A stretch of 64,000 nucleotides of DNA from Cymbidium sinense (lineage: Eukaryota; Streptophyta; Magnoliopsida; Asparagales; Orchidaceae), in contig CM038220.1 of assembly GCA_021442155.1 (NCBI GenBank), positions 74,077,817 through 74,141,816 on the forward strand, in the 5' to 3' direction. The position numbers and the translations under genes are program-made. Position 1 is the first letter of the stretch, and each line of letters starts with the position of its first letter. Positions 9,086-22,874 of this stretch are shown piece by piece. The notes under the pieces are model-generated. The model was not told where the DNA came from and did not search any database. It saw only the letters and a program-made list of their open reading frames with translations.

Positions 9086-12059
9086 TAAGTCAATTTTCCC
9101 CAACTCGACATCAAACAAGAGTCAAATAAAGGCTAATGCAATGATGTCTTAAATAAAGCGTGATGCATAAATGATGCTGAAAAGGAGTTCCTCTAAAAAA
9201 GTCAGTGGTTCAATATATAACTTAATTGTTTATCATTTTTAATCTATTTTTATAATCTTTAGTGATTTTGCCACATTTTTTTTCATCATATTCTCTAGGT
9301 TCGTGCTTATCTTCATTCAAAGGAAATCACCTTAACACTTTCCTCAATAATAGAAGAAATTGATAACAATACAAATTACTCAAATCCCTTCGAGAACATC
9401 ATCGTGTATTTCATGAATGTTCATGTCTCTTTAAATGAAACATCTAGAGCAATTGCTTGGTTTTGGAGTTTTATTGAATATTCCTCCACATTCCACTTCA
9501 TTTCCTTCCATAATTACTACAACTAGTCTATTTCATCGATTCATAGTTAAAAGGTAGAACTGAGTATTTGATATCCCCATGAATAACAACAATGTCATTT
9601 TTTACTAGTCATAAATTTAAGACTTTGCATTCCACCAAATTAAAGCATGGTTAGATGCTTCAACAAGGAGAAAGTGATCGTCTGTGCATGTCATATCGAC
9701 AAAATAAAAATTATGTCCCTACCTATTTGATCTAGTCATCATCTTGCTTCTCAACAATGATGGTTTGGTCTTATATTAGTAAATCCAACTTCAAATCAAC
9801 CTTAAATAGAAGTTTATTATTCTGCAAAATGTTTAACAAATAATCATTTTCAGCCTGGGATGCTTCCACACACCATCATTCCTACCTTCAAACATTATGA
9901 ACTCCTTGCGACATTTTAATATTTTTTTTGTCACTAAAAGCCATCTATTCCAAAAATTCAAAATATATCTTCAAAATTCTCTAGTCTCTTTAAATTCCTC
10001 CGGAATAATAACAAACTTGAGAGGTACTCCCAGAATTGTGATTTTTTTTATGTTAATAGGGTTCAAAAGTTTGACTGAAATCACGGCTAACATTCACATT
10101 TTTTTTTGCCATGATTTCCCTTTCCACAAGTCAAAATCTATGCTTTAATATCAAACTTGATTGCAATCTCAAAAGTTTCACAATTTTAGAACTCCAAATA
10201 GAGAGATTCTACTCTGCTGGCAATCACCAGTTAAGGCCTAAGAGGTCTTCATGACCTTCTTGGAGGGTGTCGGAGGTTGTTGGAAACACTGGCACCAGAA
10301 CTGGCCTGGGAAGGGAAAAACAGTGGAGGAAGAAGAGGAATAATCATGTAATTAAGGATTGCTTTATCCCTTGCCCCAATGATGCACTTGCAATGATCTA
10401 AATTAAAATTTAAAAAAAACAAACGACAAAAAGAAAATATCAAAATAAAGAACCAAACCAAATCTGAAAAAAAGGAAAACAAATAAAATTCTTTATTTCA
10501 ATATTTTTGAAATCTTAACATCCCAGATCACCTTCCACAAGAAACAAAAAAGGAAGGCTGGAGCTCAAAGTTTTTCTTAGCAAGGAAATACTTACATAAT
10601 CATCATTTTATTACACAAAGTATAGATGAAGCTTGAAATTTTTTCTTCGAAAGGAAAATATTAGTTGCATAATCATCACTTTATTAAAATCTATGTTATT
10701 ATTAAAAAGGGCTTCAATGTTTGTCAATAAAAAATCTAAACCATTCATTTTCCTAAGAAAAATCACTACCATACGTTTCTCCCTTGATAATGAAGTGACA
10801 CTGCTTCCACGGAGCTTCTTCTCACAAAACACATCAGGGTACAGACTTTCTTGTGCAACTTGTTAGCTTAATTTCAGATCTCCGTTTTGTCGTTTCACTC
10901 TGTTTTATTAGAAAGTTTTTAGATCACAAGCCATCTTTTTAAATTTTAATCTGCATTCCATGTCCCATCACAAAGGTGGATTATTATTCAGTGGCATGCA
11001 TGGGCGGAGCTTATTAGTGCTTTACCGGTAGAATTTTATTTTCTGTTGAAAAAAATTAGTCTGCATTGTTACAATATTCCACTATTTTTTTGTTTTACCT
11101 CATTTCTTTGACAAAAACAAAGCCTATTAATATCATAGTGGAAGAATGCTTATTTTTCTTTCAACATATGAAAATCCGTCTTGTACATTTTAATAATTTT
11201 GTTTTCCGTTTTTTTAATAAAAGCTATACAATGAGAAATTTTCTCGACTCAAGACAATTAATTATAGTGGGTTTTCTCTTTGGAGCAAGCATCTAAAAAA
11301 ATAGATCATTAAACAATAAGTTATGGCATTTCGATATGTGTTATCTTAGTTCCTTGATATTAACTTCCTGCTTCAAAAAGTTTGTTTTGGCTGCATACAC
11401 AAGGTTATTTTCCTAAATAAGTTATGCACTAATTATTTTTTATTTTTCTCTAGAATGAATAAATTGTTTTCAAATGCATTGTAGTATGATGTTCAGTATA
11501 ATTTATTCTTACCCTGCTGATTTATTTTTTTTACTAAGATTTAAGTCTTGATACATGTGTATAAAAATTATCACCTCTCCTAGCCCATAATATGCTTCTA
11601 CTAAAACTTATAAATGTTAGAGCATAAAAGCTCTTTTGGTGTAATAATTCAATAGAGGATCAATACAAGTATCAAATTACAATCAAATAAACATACACCG
11701 CAACTAAATAATATACTTTCCTTACGCTAGCACTCATATCAAGTTGGATTATATACATTAGTTAGGTCCAACTTTTTGCATAATCATGAAAAAGGTAGAG
11801 AACAAAAAGTCTTTATAAAAACATTGGCCGCTTGTTCTAAACTAAAATATGAGTAGTCACAATCTTCTTTGATAGCATAAAATCTTAATAAAATAATAAT
11901 CAAGATTATATGTTTAGTTCTTTTAGCGTTGCACAGGATTGTTGGTAATGTAGAATGCAACAAAATTTTCAAAGTAAAGAACCATAAATTGTGTCACACA
12001 AAAACAAGACCAAACCCCTTAAAATAGTTTTATCAACATCATTTTATGTGCATAATGGA
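9086..12059. other. Long unassigned stretch; one short tandem duplication
   Basis: No gene recognised over about 3 kb. A roughly 72-bp duplication lies at 10565-10690: both copies run from (A)AAGTTTTTTCTT to GCATAATCATCACTTTATTA-like sequence. Weak open frames (10249-10482 minus, 10611-10866 on both strands) show no family signature. Confidence 0.35.
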
Positions 12060-14220
12060 TCATAGCTCTGTATTTAGCTTTTACCATAATATCTATTGAT
12101 AAAATTAATAGATAATCTAGTTTATAAGAAGATAAATATCTTATGTATTTAAGAAACTAAAATGGTTTGAGGAAACGGCCAAGAAGATTGATAGTTTAGG
12201 TTTTTAACTTTGATATCCAAATAGAAGTTATACTAAAAATGATGTATGTGTGACTATAGATAAAAATTTGAAGGATAATATTTTAAAATTTAATAAGATT
12301 AGAGATAAAATTATAACTTTAAAGATTGTTGCTAATGCTAAAACTATTAACATTATAAGTATTTATGTACTCAAGTAGGTTTGAATGTATGGTAAAAAAA
12401 ATTTGGAATAATATAAAAGATTAATATAAAGAATACCTCTTAAGGAAAGAATAGTTATGTAGGAGATTTAAATAGTATTGATATGATAGTAAAATATTTT
12501 AAAACATCCATAGTGGCTATGAGTATAAAGTGACTAATGAAACAAGTAGAATCATATTGAATTTCACTTCAAATTATAATTTTGTAAGTGCTAAGATTTA
12601 TTTAAAAAAAGAGATAAACATATTATCACTTATAAAAATAAATCTAGTAAAACGCAGGATATATTATTTTTTGATAAAGAAAATAAATCATTTAGATTGT
12701 AACGATTGTAAAGTCATTATGGGAGAAAACTTAAGTACCCAACACGACTATTAGTTTTGATTTTAAGATGAAGGGTTGGAATATAAAAAATAAATCGAAA
12801 CATTGTTAATATTAGATGGCACTTAAAAATCGATAAAAATATTTTTAAAGTAAGTTATAAAATCTTAAAATTTGAAATATTCATAAGGCAATATTATGTA
12901 GAAAAAATAACAAGTGAAATTAAGCCAGTTGCAAAAATGTGCTTATAGAATCAAAAAGTTGCTATTAATAAAAATAGTTGAGTCAAAATGTACAAAGAAC
13001 CAAAAAAAGTTCGTTTTAAAAATTAGTTTAAATGTAAAAACTTGGAGAGAAAAGATATAAGCCTTATAAGGATTCTAAAAAATCAATATGTGATGGAAAG
13101 CATTTAGATACTTTATATAATAGATTGAATACTAAAGAGGGAGAAAAATATATGTATAAGTTAGCCAAACAAAGCAATAAGAGAAGTAAAGATTTAATTT
13201 AAATGAAGTGCATTAAGGATGAAGATTAAAAAATAATTTTGTTAGAAGAGGATATTCAATATAGGTGGTTAAAATATTTTGATAAACTTTCTAATAAAAG
13301 TTGTGAGAAAATGATTAACTTTAGCGACTTTAGTACACTAAATGCAAATAAGAGTTTTGTTTTATCGCATTAGTAAAATCGAAGAAGATGCAAGAAAATG
13401 AAGTGTGGAAAAGTAGTGGACTTAATGATATTCCAATAGAAGTGTGAACTTAGGAGATCAAGGAATTTCTTGAATTACTAAACTTTTGATATTACTTTAA
13501 AACAAAAAAGATGTCGATGAGTGAAAAGAGTTTGTTAATTCTTATTTTATGAATAATGGTGCTACACAAGAGTGCTAATTATTGAAGAATATCTAGTGAT
13601 GGAGTGGTGACAATAGGTGATCAAGTCAATAAATAAATAAATATTTTAGATATATTGAGTCTATTGTTCAAAGTGATGGTGAAATAGATGGGGATGTTAT
13701 TGGTAAAAGTCAAGTAGGATGATTGAAGTGGAGGAATGCATTGGACCTATTGTGTTATAAAAAATACTGCTTAAACTTAAGAAAAATTTTATAAGATGAG
13801 ACCAATAATTCTTTATGGAGTAAAATGTTGGCCAATAAAAGAAGACCATAAAATTAAATGTCACTTGAGATGAGAAATGCTTAGGTGAATGAGTGGCTTT
13901 ACACTTAAAAACAAAATGCAAAACAAATATATGAGTTGGAGTGGCTCCAATAGCAGATAAGATTAAAGAGAGTTGCTTTAGATGGTTTGGTCACATAAAA
14001 TGTCAATCGCCCGATGACCCAATTAAGAGAATAGATATATTAGATTTGAATTATGTTAAGAAAGGCAGAGGAAGATCTAAAAAAAACTTGGTTAAAAGAA
14101 ATAAAAAATGACCTGATTTTACTAGAATTAAATGAAAATTTGACAATTAATAGAACATAATGAAGAAGAAGGATTCATGCAACCAATCCCACGTACTATG
14201 ATAAAAGCTTGAAGTTGTTA
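12060..14220 (+). mobile_element. RTE-clade LINE (copy C), internally deleted
   Basis: This plus-strand copy starts in the endonuclease-coding region and keeps the order endonuclease, linker, RT, 3' end. The endonuclease part reads along blocks equivalent to VQETKWVG near 12150, DRIITLKIV near 12305 and INIISIYVLK near 12350. The linker before RT is at about 13090-13330 (MYKLAKQSNKRSKDL; RWLKYFDKLSNK). Near 13560-13590 the sequence jumps from the RT start (GATQEC) straight to the GDQVN block, so roughly 600 bp including the catalytic loop is lost. The 3' end near 14190-14220 has the conserved (CCCACGTACTATGATAAAAG) block and a decayed TTG tail. Endonuclease/RT elements without a separate gag frame and with a short tandem-repeat tail fit the RTE clade. 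Confidence 0.75.
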
Positions 14221-14639
14221 TTAAATATGACAACAACAGTTTGTTTTTCAACTTTCATGTGATCGGATTGTATTCAACAAAATAAATAAAAAAATCCAAA
14301 AATGGACTTCTTGTCTCCAATTAGCCAATATAATTTTATCTAAGAGTGCTTCTACATCTAAATACTCAATCGTAGGGTATAGTTGTTGGGAGCATAAGGA
14401 GCAAAGAATGTATAAAAAATGAAAAAGAGGATTAATACACAAAATAAATAAAATTTTATATAGGTTCACTAAACTAAAGGTTATATTGATTATCATTGTA
14501 GATTTCATTATGATTTGATTGAAGAGAATTACTACTCTGATTCATTTGAAATAAATATACACTCTATAAGGAAGAACCTAGAGCAATCAAAAATAATAAT
14601 AAATCTTCAAAACCTCCTTAATGAAATATCCGAAATTCC
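14221..14639. other. No gene recognised
   Basis: Sequence between RTE copy C and the copia relict, possibly the 3' part of the copia element, but no LTR could be identified. Confidence 0.3.
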
Positions 14640-17090
14640 TTGTTCCATAGTGATCTTACGCAAAGATCAACCAACAATAAAGTCAACATAGTGTGCTTTT
14701 GGGAAAACATTAGTTTTCACAATTTAACAATACCTTTTCCAAAAGACTTTGTAATATATCTAAAAATATATAGACCTAAATTCTAATGATTTTGTTTTGG
14801 AGCTATATGTGCTAGCTCACAACTCTTACAACAAATGAAATATCAAGCTTAAAGTTAGCTGAATAAATCAACTTCCTAAATAATTTATGATATGAAAATC
14901 AATAATCAAGGAGTTCCTTGCCAAAAAAAAAAAACCAAGTTATCCATAGAAATATAAGAAAGCTTGCAATTAAGGCTAGTTTCTTCAAAAAGATTGGACA
15001 TAACTCTTCAAAGAAAGTTTTTTTTTTTAAAAATTTTATTGGCCTCCTCGGTCTTTAGTAACAAAACACATTACACATACTTTTATTTACATCAGCAATG
15101 AATGTTTAATCATTCTCAATAAGTAACATATCATCAAGATAAACACCTAAAATGATTGAGCTTGATAGCGTATGTCTGACAAAGATACACCATGAATTCC
15201 AATCTTAACAGGAATGTTACCAAAATTTTCAAAATAAGTTCGAAGGCTCTATTTAAACATATAAACAGCCTTCTTAAAAAGACATATGTGATTCTCCTCT
15301 AAGCAACATATCTAGGTGATTGTTTCATATAAATTTCCTTAGTAAAATCTTAATAAAGAAAGCCATTATCCACATCCATTTAAAGCAAAAATCAACCTTA
15401 AACGATGATCATAGATAGAAGAATCCATATTGAATAAAGATTGAAAATCAAGTAAGTGTCAAAATAATATATCCATTAGACCTATGTGAACTCTTTGGTA
15501 ACTAGTCAAGCTTCGTATCAAAGAAAAAAGCTATGATGATGAAATTTAATAGTTAACACCCATCAAAACCAATTGATCTTAACAGAAGATAAAATAACCA
15601 AATCATATGTATAATGAAAGTATACCACATCTCATCATCTAAAGCGTGTTTTCATACAGGATTATATATTGCTTCCTAATATATCTTGGGATAGATATAA
15701 ATGATAAAAACAAAATCTCTACAAATAAACAAAATAAATGATCAACATGCAAAAATGAATAGAATAAGCACTACATTGTATTTAACCTTTCCATAGAGGA
15801 ATTAATAAAAATAGATCAGATAGCTCATCAATAGGAGGATGCTTGGTCAAATTTGATGATATGAATAATGGTGCTGTTATGGATGATGATTAAAAGCATC
15901 ATATGTAAATTTTTAGAGGGGTGAATATAGGTATAGAATCCTTTGTAGAAAGTGAAACAAGCGGTAAATATCGGAAGAAAGCGGAAAAAGGGATTATAAT
16001 TGTAACATCGGGTAAAGTGTATAAACATCAAATGAGAAAATCATAGCATTGATATCATCTTCTAGAATATAATACCCTAGAAATATACACAAAGTAACAA
16101 GGGTGAGATTTTATCATGCAAGAGAAAAGCATGAAAAAAACCAAAACAACCAAACACCTCATGTGCAATGGAGAATGTAATATTCCAGGCATAAAGTGTG
16201 GCAATAAGTGAAAGATTATGAAAGAGAATAGGGGATAAATTTGATGATATGGTAAGCTATCAAGAAAGAATTCCCAGGTAACTTGAATATCATGGCAACA
16301 TCAAGTAAATGACAATTTTTTGTTTAATAACACCATTTTATTAAGATGCAGAAGTATAAGGAGTCTAATGAAAATACTATTCTCCAAGTAAAAAGTATGA
16401 AATTGAGACTACATGAATTTTAGAGCATTATCAAGATAAAATTTTGATTGAAGCAAAAAAAATGATTTTTTGATAATAAGTTAAAAATACATTGAGAACT
16501 TTTAACTGATATTTAAGTAAGTAGGACTAAAAGAGACATTGGTGATCAAGTAACAAATTTTATCAACTTCTAACACTTTAATCAATTGTCTTCCTAGAGT
16601 AGAGATCTAGAAAAAAACATAATGAAGGGAATAAAGGTTGATTAACACCCATGAACACCAATAAAATGGTGAATGGATAATAGATGCAAGCAACTCTTAG
16701 ATATAAAACATTTAAGAAAGACAAATTTGGAAAGATGAATTAGACCTATTTTTTGAAATGGGGGAGTAGAAATCATAAACAACAATGACAAGATGTAAAA
16801 AAGATGCATGTGGATAGAGGAAAATAGTTGACAGTAACCTAACATATAGGAAGAGACAATTGTGATAAATGCAGAGGAATTGATGGGGTAATAAACCTAG
16901 AAAATATCTGAGATTATTGAAGTAATCAATCATAGTCTTCCTAAGAGGTAGAAATATATCTAGAAAGGATTACATCAAAATTAGGGGTAGACTGCTTATT
17001 AAATCATGCTAGTTGGTGGAGATAACTAAACTTTCAAAAGCATATTCAATAGAATGATTTGTTTTATTGCAAAGAGTGCAAAACTTGATT
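14640..17090 (-). mobile_element. Ty1/copia retrotransposon relict
   Basis: Minus-strand pieces occur in the copia order. A gag-type zinc knuckle CTLCNKTNHSIEYA (17085-17041) has the C-x2-C-x4-H spacing but its last cysteine is lost. A possible integrase start GLIHLSKFVFLKCF (about 16760-16700) resembles the GHPSxSKxxxL block. RT follows at 15480-15060, then the region leading to RNase H at 15060-14640 (KLIYSANF-DISFVVRVVS; FLDILQSLLEKVLL). All are broken by stops and indels. No LTR pair was found, so the ends are those of recognisable coding only. Confidence 0.65.
15060..15480 (-). pseudogene. Copia reverse transcriptase relict
   Basis: Conserved copia RT blocks appear in order on the minus strand: a DV-NAFL-G-like block read as VDNGFL, then EIYMKQSPRYVA, a block equivalent to LKKALYGLKQAPR, then NIPVKIGIHGVS, and the catalytic VYLDDMLLIEND at 15146-15111. 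The DD pair of the palm is intact, but frameshifts and stops separate the blocks. Known role of the family: cDNA synthesis for transposition. This copy cannot encode it. Confidence 0.75.
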
Positions 17091-19931
17091 TTGCTATTGA
17101 TGAGAATAAGTTGAGAGGCCATGATAAGCTCCATTATTCTCACACAATTTTGAGTTATTAAGAGAAAGTTGAGAGACCATGAAACCAGGTGTGAAATGGT
17201 TAGAGATCTAAGATTTAACTCATATCATTAAGGATGAGGGATGATATTGCAAATAGTGGTTATGCTTAGGGATTGGGTGATGGAGTGGTGGGTGGCCTAT
17301 GATTAGGCCTTGAATTTATTTGTGGGAGGATCCAAAAGTGTTAAATGAGCTGTGGAATGCTTAAGTTAAACTTTGGTGAAGCAGATCTAAGAAAACCCAA
17401 GTTATGGGTTGGCCAAGCAAAATGAAGGTCAAAACCTAAAAATCTTAAATCTAACTTTAGCCTTTTTGTGTGCATGATATAGGCGAATCTAAAGCTTCAA
17501 AACACTTAAAATTTTTAAAACGAATCCTTTAGGTGGTAGAGGAGTGTCTAGATTAGAGTTAAAGTTAATCACAATTTTTCACAAGATTTTGATGGACCAA
17601 AGAGCCTATGGAATACGAGTAGGTCTTGTTAGAGGCATCCTTAGCTAAGTGCTTCATAGGGGAGATTGTTAAAGTTTTGTGGCAAAAAAAAATTTTGAAA
17701 ATTTTAGTGGAGAGAAAGCAAAACAAAATTCACATAACTAAAAAATTAAAAATTAAAAGAAAAAATGATAAACTATCACTTATCAAAAAGACAAGGAAGA
17801 CCACTAAATCTACTAATATATGGGTACCCACAAAGCCTCTACACCTCGAAAAAACTCAAAATTTTAATTTCAATTAGTAATAATCTCATTTATCCAATAA
17901 AATAATGAATAAATAAATTCCTTACAAACCCTAATCTCAAATAGAAAAGAACTACAATAAGGAGAAGAGAAAGGGGATGGCCCCTTTGTTTTGATTAAAG
18001 AGGGAGATTTTCCTTGGCCAGCCTTAGCTTTAATAAATTAAAAAATTGATTATATATATTTGTGTAATTAATTATTTCTTTTATGATTTAGAACTTTTCC
18101 TTCATTATTTGAGAATTTAAACTGAAATGAATTTAAATACTTAAATTATTTTCTCCACATAATCTCATGAAAATAAAATACATTAAGTCTTTCAATAAAA
18201 TTAAAATGCTCAAAAAAATCTAAAACAAAAGCATTCATCACATTTTCATTATACTCCTAGTGGTTTTCTAGTATAATTTATAACATAAGGCATTTTTAGG
18301 AAAGAATAGAATGCAGAATTCAGATTTTATATTTTTAAGGATAGATTAAACAAACATAGATATCAAATGCATAATAAAAAAAAGGCAATCTAACGTAGCC
18401 AAATTAACTCCAATTATGCTCATTCAAATAACAACAAAATTTTACTATTTTTCGCATTTTTAAGGATTCATTTAACTTGAAAATAGTAATCTAAATTACA
18501 CAAAACAAAAAAAATCAAAATCAATGTTAGAGAGTATGAATGAAAGATGGATTGAAGTTGGGCTAGATATACCATCAATCAAATATATTTTCAATACAAA
18601 AGCTTTAGTTTATTGGTAAGAGTCAACCACTTTGTATTTCTACACTAGCATACTTCTAACTATTCAATGTGAGTCTCAATAGTTACACATGCCTTAGAAA
18701 TCAATGACTCATATGACAGTAGTCTATATCTACCATGACTCCCTCGAACTAAAGCTCTTTAACATCATTAAGTATCATGCACTACAAGCCCACTTAACCA
18801 TGTGGTGGCACCTGGGATTCACCTGCTATAGAACTTTTGTTCATCATGTTAAAAGATGGCCAAAATCGATGAAAGCTACAAACTACTTAAACCATTAGAT
18901 CTTAACTGAATTATTGACTATAGTAACACTTACTTAAAAGTGTGACCTAAGGGTAACAAATGAGGCAAAATATCTAAAAAGTCAAATCCATTTGCAGCAC
19001 AGAAGTTTATGCTTATGTGCCTTAACATTATAAATATAGATCAAAAGCAAACACACACTTGATGAATTTGATGATGATTAAAAGGACGTGCTAGAATAGC
19101 AATATAAAGTAGATTTATTCCAAAGAAAATTCACCATCCACATCCACCTATTGAAAGTCCATTTTATATGATCCATTAAGTATTATCCCTCTTTTCTCTC
19201 TTCCTCTATAGAAATTTTGATCATTTAATACTTATTGAATTAGTTTTTCTTTGTTTGTTTTAAAGAAAAAAGTATTTTGTAAATTGAATTTAAATGGATT
19301 GTGCAGAATAATGGTGTGAATTAAGTTATTACATTTAGAATGTGTAATGGTGTCCTTTTTCCCCTTAAAACACTACAAAGCTTGTAGGTTTGTTTGTCCT
19401 TTTTTTAGTTTTTATGACTTCTAATTTATTATTTATTTTTTTGACTTCTAATTTATATATTTGATAGTTTCTAAGAAAAAAAAAGTGAAGTGTTTCCTTC
19501 TTTACAAAATCTATAATATGCAATCATAGCAAGCACATTGTTTGTCAAATTCTTCTTGACTATATAATTTGTAAAGATAGCCGAATATGATATTTTGAGC
19601 TTTCATATAACCTATGTGTAGCTTTTTCATTCATGAATTTTATATTCATAACAACAAAAGCATAAAATGCTTTTGCCCCTAGAAAACATTATTTTCAAGT
19701 TTAGGCCCTTGAGACTTTTTAGATCTTAGGATCTATTTTGTATTTAGACCTGCTAAGTTGATTACCTATATAGGTTAAGAGAAATGCTAATAGTTCTGAT
19801 TTGACCAACCAAAAATACTTCGATGCATAGTAGCTGGCTTGAAAGCCACAGGGGTATTGCTTAACTATTTTTCTTCATCCTCATAAAAACTATTTTCAAA
19901 TAAGCTTAAAAATCTACGATTTTTGTTAACA
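17091..19931. other. Unassigned AT-rich stretch
   Basis: No gene recognised. An 83-codon lysine-rich frame at 17626-17877 (plus) ends in STNIWVPTKPLHLEKTQNF; a WVP tail is found near the end of some copia gag regions, but the strand is opposite to the neighbouring copia relict and I do not assign it. Confidence 0.3.
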
Positions 19932-22874
19932 GGCTAAGCTAACAACAACAACAACAACAACAACAACAAGCCTTAATCCCACTAGGTGGGGTCGGCTACA
20001 TGAATCCTTCGTCTCCATTGTGTCCTATTATGTGTCAAATTCTCATCTAATTCAAGTATATTAAGATCATTTTTTATACATCTTAACCAAGTCTTTTATG
20101 TCTACCTCTACCTTTCTTAACATAAGAAATCTAATGCATCTACTCTCCTAATCGGGTCATCTGGACGGCCGACGCTTTATGGCCAAACCATCTAATTCTC
20201 CCTAATCTTATCTACCACTGAGCTACTCCAACTTTTTCCAACATACTCATTTTGCATTCTATCTCTCGAGTAAAGCCACTCATCCACCTAAGCATCCTCA
20301 TCTCTAACACTTAACTTAGTCTTATGCTTCTTTATTGGCCAACATTTCGCACCATAAGTCATCAGGTCTTACCACCATCTTATAAAATTTTCCTTAAGTT
20401 TAAACTTTCTATCATCATATAAGGCCGGATGCATTCCTCCACTTCAACCATCCAACTTGAATTATACTAATAACATCTCCATCTATTTCACCATCATTTT
20501 GAACAATAGAGCCTAAATATCTCAATCACTCTTATTAATGATCACCTAAAGTCACAACACTATCACTAAAACTTCTAAAACTAAAATTACACTCCATATA
20601 TTCGCTTTAGATCTACTTAAACGAAAACCTTTAGACTCTAAAGTTGACCTCCATAATTCAAGTTCGTTGGACTCTCTAGTCTTATCAACAAGAAGAATGT
20701 CATCAAAAAGCATACACCAAGGTACATCTTCTTGTAAATGCCTCTTAAGAACATCCATAACTAAAGTAAAAAGATAAGGGCTTAATGTTGATCCTTGATG
20801 TAATCCAATGAAATAGGAAAATATTTTGTCAATCCTCCTTGTGTTTGGACACAAGTAATGTCTAGTATACATATCCTTAATGACTTGAATATAACCAATA
20901 TTAACTCTTTCTCGTTTCTAGAACTCAAAGAACATCTCTTGAGACTTTATCATGCTTTCTCTAAATCAATAAATATCATATGTAGATCCTTCTTACTTTC
21001 TCTATGCTTCTATTAAACCTCTTAACAAATGTATAGCATCCATAGTAGATCTACGGCATGAAACCAAACTGATTGAGAAACTGTATCACATCGTAACCTA
21101 TGCTCACTCTCTCCCATAATTTTAATGTATGGCACATTAACTTAATTCTATAATTTGCATAATTGTGCATCACCTTTATTCTTAAATATAGGAACCAATC
21201 TTTTCTCCACTCATCGCATCTTTTAGTCTTTAAAATAACATTAAAAGATTTGTAAGCCAAGAAATTGATCTCCTAAACATTTCACACATCTATTGGAATA
21301 TTATCGCCCCTGCTTTCCATTTCATTTTCTTTAAAGCTTCACTAACTTGATTTACTAATCGACGATAAAATGAAATTCTATTTTATTTAGGGTATTAAGG
21401 TTAAAATCAATCGACTTTTCAAATCCTTCATTGAAAAGTTTATCAAAATATCTCATCCACCTATTTTCAATATCTTTTCTAAGAAAAGACTTTATTATTT
21501 TCATCCTAATACCTCACTTATATCTTTTTCTCCTATTCGCTTAACTTTATACATACATCTTTCACCTTCTTTTATCTAATCTATCAGTATAAATCACTTT
21601 TTAAATTGATCATATATCGCTTTCTTAATCTCTAGAACTTTATATCTTTCCCAATTCTCAATTTTTACACCTAAACGTTTTATAACAATTCTTATTTCTT
21701 ATTTTTTCTCACACTCGACTCCACCACCAACTATTATTATTAAGTTTTTCCTTTGATTCTCCAAGACATCTTTAACTGCTTAATTTCACGATATTTTTCC
21801 CACATAACGTTAAGATCTTTATGAACACCCCAAATTCTAATATCAGTAGCTCTTAAAAATATTTTATTTATGTTTTTTAAATGTCCCCATCTAATGACAA
21901 TAATTTAGTTTATTTTTCTCTACAATCTTTCATCTTAAAATTTAAAACTAATAATCGATGTGATTTAAAATTTCACTTGGTATGATCTTACATCTTCTGA
22001 TTTAAACGATCTATTTTTCTTATCGAAAATAATAATCAAGTGTTTTACTAGATCCATTTTTATAATAATAATATGTCATCTCTTTCTTAAAAAAGTAAGA
22101 ACTACAAAATCATGTTAAAGAAAATCTAATATACTTACCTTCTTCATTACTACCCAAATCCATAACCACCATGTGAATACTTTTAAAATCTTCTACTACT
22201 CTACCAACACGCCCATTTAAATCTCCAATAAATACTTTTCTTCAAGAGGTATCTTGTATTAATCCTCTAATTCATTCCAAAATTTTTCTTTTGCTTACCT
22301 CCAAACCTACTTGAGCGTAGACACTTATAACATTGATAATCTTGATCAACAATAATCTTTAAAGTTTATAATTCTATCTCCACATCTATTAATACTTATA
22401 ACATTATCCTTCAAACTTTATCTATAATCACACCTACACCATTTCTAGTTCGACTTTTACCGAATACCAAAGTTTAAAACCTAAACTATCAATCTCCTCC
22501 TTCTCACCAACCCATTTAGTTTCTTGAACACATAAAATATTTATCTTTCTACAACCATAATATCTATTAATTCCATTAATTTACTGTAAGAGTACTATAT
22601 TCCAAGATCCTAACCTAATTTTAGTTTCATGGACTAACTTCTTGCCCGATCCGCCCAAAATGTGGGAACCCTTGCTTATTTAACATCAGATCCGCCACGC
22701 AATGCTCAAAGACATTTTCAGTATTCAAGTTATACAACAAGGCCGCTTCGTGGACGCTAAGATTAACACAATGATTTAAAGGATTCATGTGATTATTTCG
22801 ACAAATTTTACTTTACCGACTACCTAACGTAACCCTCCACTTTTTGCATCCGGACTTGGGACCGGCTAAGCTAA
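19932..22874 (-). mobile_element. RTE-clade LINE (copy D), near full length, with TSD
   Basis: The element runs on the minus strand from about 22863 (5' end, complement GGTCCCAAGTCCGGATG) to a (CAA)n tail at 19943-19970. It is flanked by GGCTAAGCTAA at 19932-19942 and 22864-22874, an 11-bp target-site duplication whose last base may belong to the tail. About 2.9 kb lies between. In order it holds a short 5' leader, the endonuclease region (about 22650-22300), a linker, RT (about 21350-20150) and the conserved 3' end. A single endonuclease-RT reading frame and a short tandem tail are typical of RTE. The frame is broken by many stops and indels, so this copy is dead, but its ends make it the reference copy for this window. 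Confidence 0.85.
20552..21260 (-). pseudogene. RTE reverse transcriptase (copy D)
   Basis: Two open pieces cover RT. Positions 21260-21051 read EWRKDWFLYLRIKV, NYRIKLMCHTLKLWERV and FLNQFGFMP, corresponding to the fingers with the NYRGI and NQFGFxPGRS family blocks. Positions 20872-20552 read [20 protein letters not shown] and then [15 protein letters not shown] and [20 protein letters not shown]. The catalytic loop, normally FADD in this family, reads LFDD here, so one residue is lost right beside the active site. A frameshift of about 180 bp length separates the two pieces. Confidence 0.8.

Noticed and set aside
17626..17877. Lysine-rich plus-strand frame with WVP tail as copia gag
   Set aside because: Orientation opposite to the neighbouring copia relict and no zinc knuckle.
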